From positions 1 to 45,158 of the forward strand of contig JAHZHB010000073.1 in the NCBI GenBank assembly GCA_019420465.1: a stretch of DNA of 45,158 nt, in the 5' to 3' direction. The notes beneath the pieces were generated by a model, which was given only the letters and a program-made list of their open reading frames with translations, made no database searches and was not told the DNA's origin. The position numbers and the translations under genes are program-made. This document shows, one piece after another, positions 41,374-45,158 of the stretch. Numbering within the stretch: the first letter of the stretch is position 1; each line of letters opens with the position of its first letter. This DNA is from Lachnospiraceae bacterium (GTDB lineage: Bacteria > Bacillota > Clostridia > Lachnospirales > Lachnospiraceae).

Positions 41374-42651
41374 TTATACTTCTCTGAAAAATTTCTCGAA
41401 TACCGGGAACTGATCCAGTGTAGCAAAGTAATCTCTCGGAGTCTCCGCTCTTCTGATCACCTCAAAACCACCATCTTCCTTCAGCAGCACCTCTGCAGAC
41501 CGCAGTCTGCCGTTGTAGTTATAGCCCATGGAAAATCCATGTGCACCTGTATCATGGATAAACAGTACATCACCATTCTCAATTTCCGGAAGCATACGGT
41601 CAACTGCAAACTTGTCATTGTTTTCACACAGAGAACCTGTCACATCATACTTATGATCGCACGGTGCATCTTCCTTACCCATAACGGTAATGTGATGATA
41701 TGCACCATACATAGCCGGACGCATCAGATTGGCTGCGCAGGCATCTACACCGATGTACTCTTTATGTGTATGTTTTGCATGAATCGCTGTGGTAACCAGA
41801 CCACCATAAGGGCCTGTCATAAAACGTCCCATCTCTGTATAGATTGCGACATCACCCATACCTGCCGGTACAAGGATCTCTTCGTATACCTTACGTACGC
41901 CTTCGCCGATGGCCAGAATGTCGTTCGGCTCCTGATCCGGCTTGTACGGAATACCCACACCACCGGACAGGTTGATAAAGGACAGCTTCACGCCTGTCTT
42001 TTCTTTGATCTCTACAGCCACCTCAAACAGCTGCTTTGCCAGCTGCGGATAATACTCATTAGTCACGGTATTGCTGGCAAGGAAAGCATGCATACCAAAC
42101 TCCTCACAGCCTTTTTCTTTCAGGATACGATACGCTTCAAAAATCTGCTCTGTGGTCATACCATATTTGGCATCTCCCGGATTGTCCATGATGCCATTGC
42201 TCATTTTGAACACTCCGCCCGGATTGTAACGGCAGCTGATCTTTTTCGGCAGGCTTCCGGTTACTTTTTCCAGGAAATCAATATGTGTGATATCATCCAG
42301 ATTGATGATCGCATTGACCTTTCTTGCATACTGGAATTCTTCTGCCGGTGTATCGTTGGAGGAGAACATAATATCGTCTCCTACAGCACCGATCGCCTGG
42401 GACAGCATCAGCTCTGTCAGAGAGGAGCAGTCACAACCGCAGCCATACTCACGCATGATATTGATCAGAAACGGGTTCGGGCAGGCTTTTACAGCGTAAT
42501 ACTCTTTATAGCCCGGATTCCAGGCAAACGCCTTTTTGATAGCTTCACAGTTCTTACGGATACCGGCTTCGTCATAGATGTGGAACGGTGTCGGTACACT
42601 CTGGATGATCTCTTCCAGCTTCTCTTTTGTCACAAATGGTACTTTTTTCAT
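41374..42651 (-). CDS. lysA: Diaminopimelate decarboxylase (LysA type)
   Basis: A 425-residue PLP enzyme converting meso-diaminopimelate to lysine, fold type III. The PLP Lys lies in YYAVKACPNP (Lys55), the phosphate-binding Gly motif in LSGGVGIPY, and the partner-subunit Cys and Tyr-region in GSLCENNDKF and YNGRLRSAEVLL. Variation from the common LysA (for example FSSNDTPAEE in place of usual FSGVGK) suggests a distinct subfamily; a related amino-acid decarboxylase is less likely. The GAGGAG site is 6 bases before the ATG. No lysine riboswitch is seen upstream, unlike dapA. Confidence 0.85.
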   Translation of the reverse strand: MKKVPFVTKEKLEEIIQSVPTPFHIYDEAGIRKNCEAIKKAFAWNPGYKEYYAVKACPNPFLINIMREYGCGCDCSSLTELMLSQAIGAVGDDIMFSSNDTPAEEFQYARKVNAIINLDDITHIDFLEKVTGSLPKKISCRYNPGGVFKMSNGIMDNPGDAKYGMTTEQIFEAYRILKEKGCEEFGMHAFLASNTVTNEYYPQLAKQLFEVAVEIKEKTGVKLSFINLSGGVGIPYKPDQEPNDILAIGEGVRKVYEEILVPAGMGDVAIYTEMGRFMTGPYGGLVTTAIHAKHTHKEYIGVDACAANLMRPAMYGAYHHITVMGKEDAPCDHKYDVTGSLCENNDKFAVDRMLPEIENGDVLFIHDTGAHGFSMGYNYNGRLRSAEVLLKEDGGFEVIRRAETPRDYFATLDQFPVFEKFFREV

Positions 42652-42769
42652 AACTCTCTCCTCTTTTGATGGGTCGCATGGTTTCCTTTATAGCAATTTA
42701 ATGTTAAAGCATATTCTCATGTAGCCAAACAGCAAACGTTCAGCTTCTGAACGAACAGTAACACTTCAC

Positions 42770-43627
42770 TTACTCTACATGTTTATGCGTAAACAGATGA
42801 TCCTGACAGTATTCATAATTTCCTTTACAACGGGAACAGTAGCGAAACTCCAGTGTCGGATCATCCAACTCTGTCCGTCCGCAGATCGCGCATTTATGCC
42901 GTGCCCCGGAAGCATTCTGCCGGGATGCATTTCCCATGTTGACAGCCTTTTTAAACTGCTGCTTTCTGTGGATCTCCCGCGGATCGATGCGCCGGTAATT
43001 TCTCGTCATCAGGAAATAGATCAGCACATTCATCAGGGAGCAGACGATCACGATACGGGTTGCAAAGCTTCCCTTTACCATATCATACAAAAGATAGGCC
43101 AGATCCAGCCATGCCAGATATTTGATCTTCAGCGGAATGATAAAATACAGCATAACCTGCATATCCGGATAGGTCATGGCAAACCCCAAGAAGATTGAAA
43201 GACTGATATAATACGTAGAAAAGGCGGACCCGAATATACCGAAAGCCACCGGCTGTCCATACATGATCCACAAAACACCATACAGGATAAAGGACCCGAT
43301 GATCGTCCAGAAAATTCCGCCAAAAATATACACATTATACCTGAACGTTCCCCATGTATTCTCCAGTGATGTACCGATAGAATAGTAGAAAAACAGCATG
43401 ATCACGGTGAAAATATTCAGACTGGACGGCGGAACCAGAAGCCAGCTGACCAGACGCCAGATCTGTCCATGCAGGATATAGTACGGATCAAGATACAGAT
43501 ATGCGGTCAGGTTGCCACCGGCAAACTCCAGGATATAGCCGAGAATATACGTAGCTATAATATACAGTGTCAGATTGCGGATCGCATAGCGCCCGAATTT
43601 ACGCTCCATTCGATTTAACAGTTTCAT
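42770..43627 (-). CDS. Rhomboid-like membrane protein with C-terminal zinc ribbon, probably not a protease
   Basis: A 285-residue protein. The start at 43627 follows GGAGG by 4 bases. Six or so membrane helices (about residues 20-210) show the rhomboid pattern (WRLVSWLLVPPSS, then GTSLENTWGTFRYNVY), but the catalytic GxSG serine motif is replaced by FGIFGSAFSTY and no catalytic His is evident. The C-terminal ~45 residues carry CAICGRTELDDPTLEFRYCS and a following CKGNYEYCQDH, likely a zinc-binding ribbon. Probably a pseudo-rhomboid binding membrane or partner proteins; function unknown. It lies upstream of lysA. Confidence 0.75.
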   Translation of the reverse strand: MKLLNRMERKFGRYAIRNLTLYIIATYILGYILEFAGGNLTAYLYLDPYYILHGQIWRLVSWLLVPPSSLNIFTVIMLFFYYSIGTSLENTWGTFRYNVYIFGGIFWTIIGSFILYGVLWIMYGQPVAFGIFGSAFSTYYISLSIFLGFAMTYPDMQVMLYFIIPLKIKYLAWLDLAYLLYDMVKGSFATRIVIVCSLMNVLIYFLMTRNYRRIDPREIHRKQQFKKAVNMGNASRQNASGARHKCAICGRTELDDPTLEFRYCSRCKGNYEYCQDHLFTHKHVE

Positions 43628-43921
43628 ACGGCCTCCATATAGACTTATGCAGATTTTATGCACTCGTTTACTTTTTTACACTGTTGTATTATTTTTATCA
43701 TAACAAAAAATATTATACGATTGACCTGTTCCTTTGTCAATTTTTTTGGCGTGTGCTTTACATTTTCTGCTGTTTTCAGTATACTTTTGAGCAGACGATC
43801 TATGCATTCTTATTTAAAGAAAGGATGTAAGTTTTAAACATTCTGAAAATCTGCCGCTTTGCCGTCAGTGGTACGGATTGTAGCGTTTTCTGATATTTTC
43901 ACTTACAAAAGGACTATATAT
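43628..43921. other. Divergent promoter region between the rhomboid-like gene and aroC
   Basis: An A/T-rich gap of about 290 bases. It contains possible promoter material (TATTATTTTTATCATA, and an AAAGGATG stretch at 43820) but no clear pair of boxes or RNA structure that I can defend. Confidence 0.35.
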
Positions 43922-45019
43922 ATGGCAGGCTCATCATTTGGCAATATCTTTCGTATCACGACCTGGGGCGAATCCCACGGCAAAGGTGTCGGTGTCGTTG
44001 TCGACGGCTGTCCGGCAGGTCTTTCTCTGACAGAAGCCGACATTCAGCAGTATCTGAACCGCCGCAAACCCGGCCAGAGCCGTTTTTCCACCCCACGTAA
44101 AGAGGATGATGCTGTAGAGATTCTTTCCGGAGTTTTCGAAGGCCGTACCACAGGTACTCCGATTTCCATGGCTGTATACAATAAAACCCAGCGCTCACAG
44201 GATTACTCTGAAATTGCTTCCTATTATCGGCCCGGACACGCAGATTACACCTTTGACGAAAAGTACGGTTTCCGTGACTACCGTGGTGGCGGACGCTCTT
44301 CCGGCCGTGAGACCATTGCCCGTGTCGCCGGTGGTGCTGTCGCTGCAAAGCTGCTCGGTGAACTTGGTATTCAGGTACAGGCCTACACCAAAGCAATCGG
44401 TCCCGTCTTGTGCGAAACATTTGATGCCGAAGAGATTTTTCACAATACTCTGTATATGCCCGATGCCGCTGCTGCAAAAAAAGCGCAGGACTATCTGAAT
44501 ACCTGTATGGAACAGAAGGATTCCGCCGGTGGTATCATCGAATGCATCGTGGACGGTCTCCCCGTTGGCCTCGGAGATCCTGTCTTTGAAAAATTAAATG
44601 CCAACCTTGCCAAAGCCATCTGCTCCATCGGTGCCGTCAAAGGTTTCGAGATCGGTGACGGCTTTGCTGTGGCAACCTCCAACGGTTCTACCAACAACGA
44701 TGCTTTCCATATGACACCTGATGGTCACGTAGAAAAGCTCACCAACCATGCCGGAGGTGTCCTCGGCGGTATTTCCGACGGCAGCCGCCTCACTTTCCGT
44801 GCTGCGATCAAACCGACCCCGTCCATAGCTTCCAGCCAGCACACCGTCAACCGTGCCGGTGAAAACATCACCTGCGAGATCAAAGGCCGCCACGACCCCA
44901 TCATCGTTCCCCGCGCCGTCGTCGTCGCCGAAACCATGACCGCCCTTGTAATCGCCGATGCCCTCCTCATGGGCATGTCCTCCACCATGGACAGAGTCAG
45001 AACCATCTGGACAAAATAA
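43922..45019 (+). CDS. aroC: Chorismate synthase
   Basis: A 365-residue FMN-dependent enzyme for the last shikimate step, making chorismate for aromatic amino acids. Diagnostic stretches: SSFGNIFRITTWGESHGKGV, PGHADYTFDEKYGFRDYRGG, GRSSGRETIARVAGGAVAAK and RHDPIIVPRAVVVAETM (here GRHDPIIVPRAVV). The start at 43922 follows AAAAGGAC by 7 bases; an earlier in-frame ATG at 43859 has no ribosome site. The chorismate mutase/ACT protein at 20.1-21.0 kb uses its product. The 139 bases after it hold no gene I can recognise. Confidence 0.97.
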   Translation: MAGSSFGNIFRITTWGESHGKGVGVVVDGCPAGLSLTEADIQQYLNRRKPGQSRFSTPRKEDDAVEILSGVFEGRTTGTPISMAVYNKTQRSQDYSEIASYYRPGHADYTFDEKYGFRDYRGGGRSSGRETIARVAGGAVAAKLLGELGIQVQAYTKAIGPVLCETFDAEEIFHNTLYMPDAAAAKKAQDYLNTCMEQKDSAGGIIECIVDGLPVGLGDPVFEKLNANLAKAICSIGAVKGFEIGDGFAVATSNGSTNNDAFHMTPDGHVEKLTNHAGGVLGGISDGSRLTFRAAIKPTPSIASSQHTVNRAGENITCEIKGRHDPIIVPRAVVVAETMTALVIADALLMGMSSTMDRVRTIWTK

Positions 45020-45158
45020 ATTATTTAGCGATGTTTTACACATAAAAATTCCATTTTCATATGCTCAGGTACAGAATTTTCATCTGTCGAACGCCCACTA
45101 CCAGAAAAACGGCGGTATCTGGCTGAAACAGTCCACTGGCAGGGAAGGGGGATATATC

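Noticed and set aside
41329..42669. 446-codon open frame antisense to lysA
   Set aside because: Covers lysA in the opposite direction; no domain, and lysA itself is well supported.
45020..45158. Left arm of a further palindromic element at the right edge
   Set aside because: No core motif of families A, B or C is visible and the mirror arm would lie outside the window.

Overview
This 45 kb window looks like chromosomal backbone of a low-to-mid-GC, strictly anaerobic Firmicute, most probably a gut Lachnospiraceae related to Blautia, Dorea or Ruminococcus. The evidence is strong GGAGG ribosome binding sites, sigma-A promoters with 16-17 bp spacers, long-form HPF beside secA, an Amt-PII fusion, an oxygen-sensitive glycyl-radical diol dehydratase, and a lysine riboswitch on dapA-dapB. 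I see no phage genes, transposases, tRNAs, rRNAs or CRISPR arrays.

Layout. 1-6.5 kb (minus strand): hpf, a stretch of repeats, a three-gene Gld-type ABC exporter operon, another repeat, then secA, cut by the window edge. 6.5-10.8 kb (minus): an orphan eukaryotic-type hisA, a small lipoprotein, the riboswitch-controlled dapA-dapB operon, and a two-OB-fold SSB-like protein. 11-17.6 kb: typA (plus), an LCP envelope protein (minus) and a divergent LTA-synthase-like sulfatase (plus). 17.7-25.6 kb: greA, a small unknown gene, a methyltransferase, an unusually short chorismate mutase/ACT protein, a secreted subtilisin with Fn3-like repeats, a dihydrouridine synthase and nth. 25.9-36 kb (minus): amt-PII with an attenuator-like leader, a CxxCxxCC protein, a glycosyltransferase, mutY, a HAD phosphatase, an L,D-transpeptidase, an HtrA protease and a small exported protein. 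36-45 kb: an orphan HPr-kinase-like gene and the glycyl radical enzyme (plus), a PflX-like radical SAM protein, lysA and a rhomboid-like protein (minus), and aroC (plus).

Themes. Envelope assembly recurs (SecA, LCP, sulfatase, L,D-transpeptidase, HtrA, subtilisin). Lysine/diaminopimelate and aromatic amino-acid synthesis are split between dapA-dapB, lysA, aroC and the chorismate mutase protein. Base-excision repair is represented by nth and mutY.

The most striking signal is not a protein. Six intergenic elements (A1, A2, B1, B2, C1, C2) each consist of a conserved, foldable core held between two inverted arms of about 44-46 bp. Cores fall into three families (A, B, C; A and C are related). 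The arms differ from copy to copy, yet within a copy they are perfect or nearly perfect mirror images. Families A and C each occur in a short and a long form, and the long form differs by exactly 44 nt in both. Two B cores show base-pair-preserving changes in predicted stems. This looks like a structured, probably mobile or gene-converting repeat system of unknown function lying downstream of genes.
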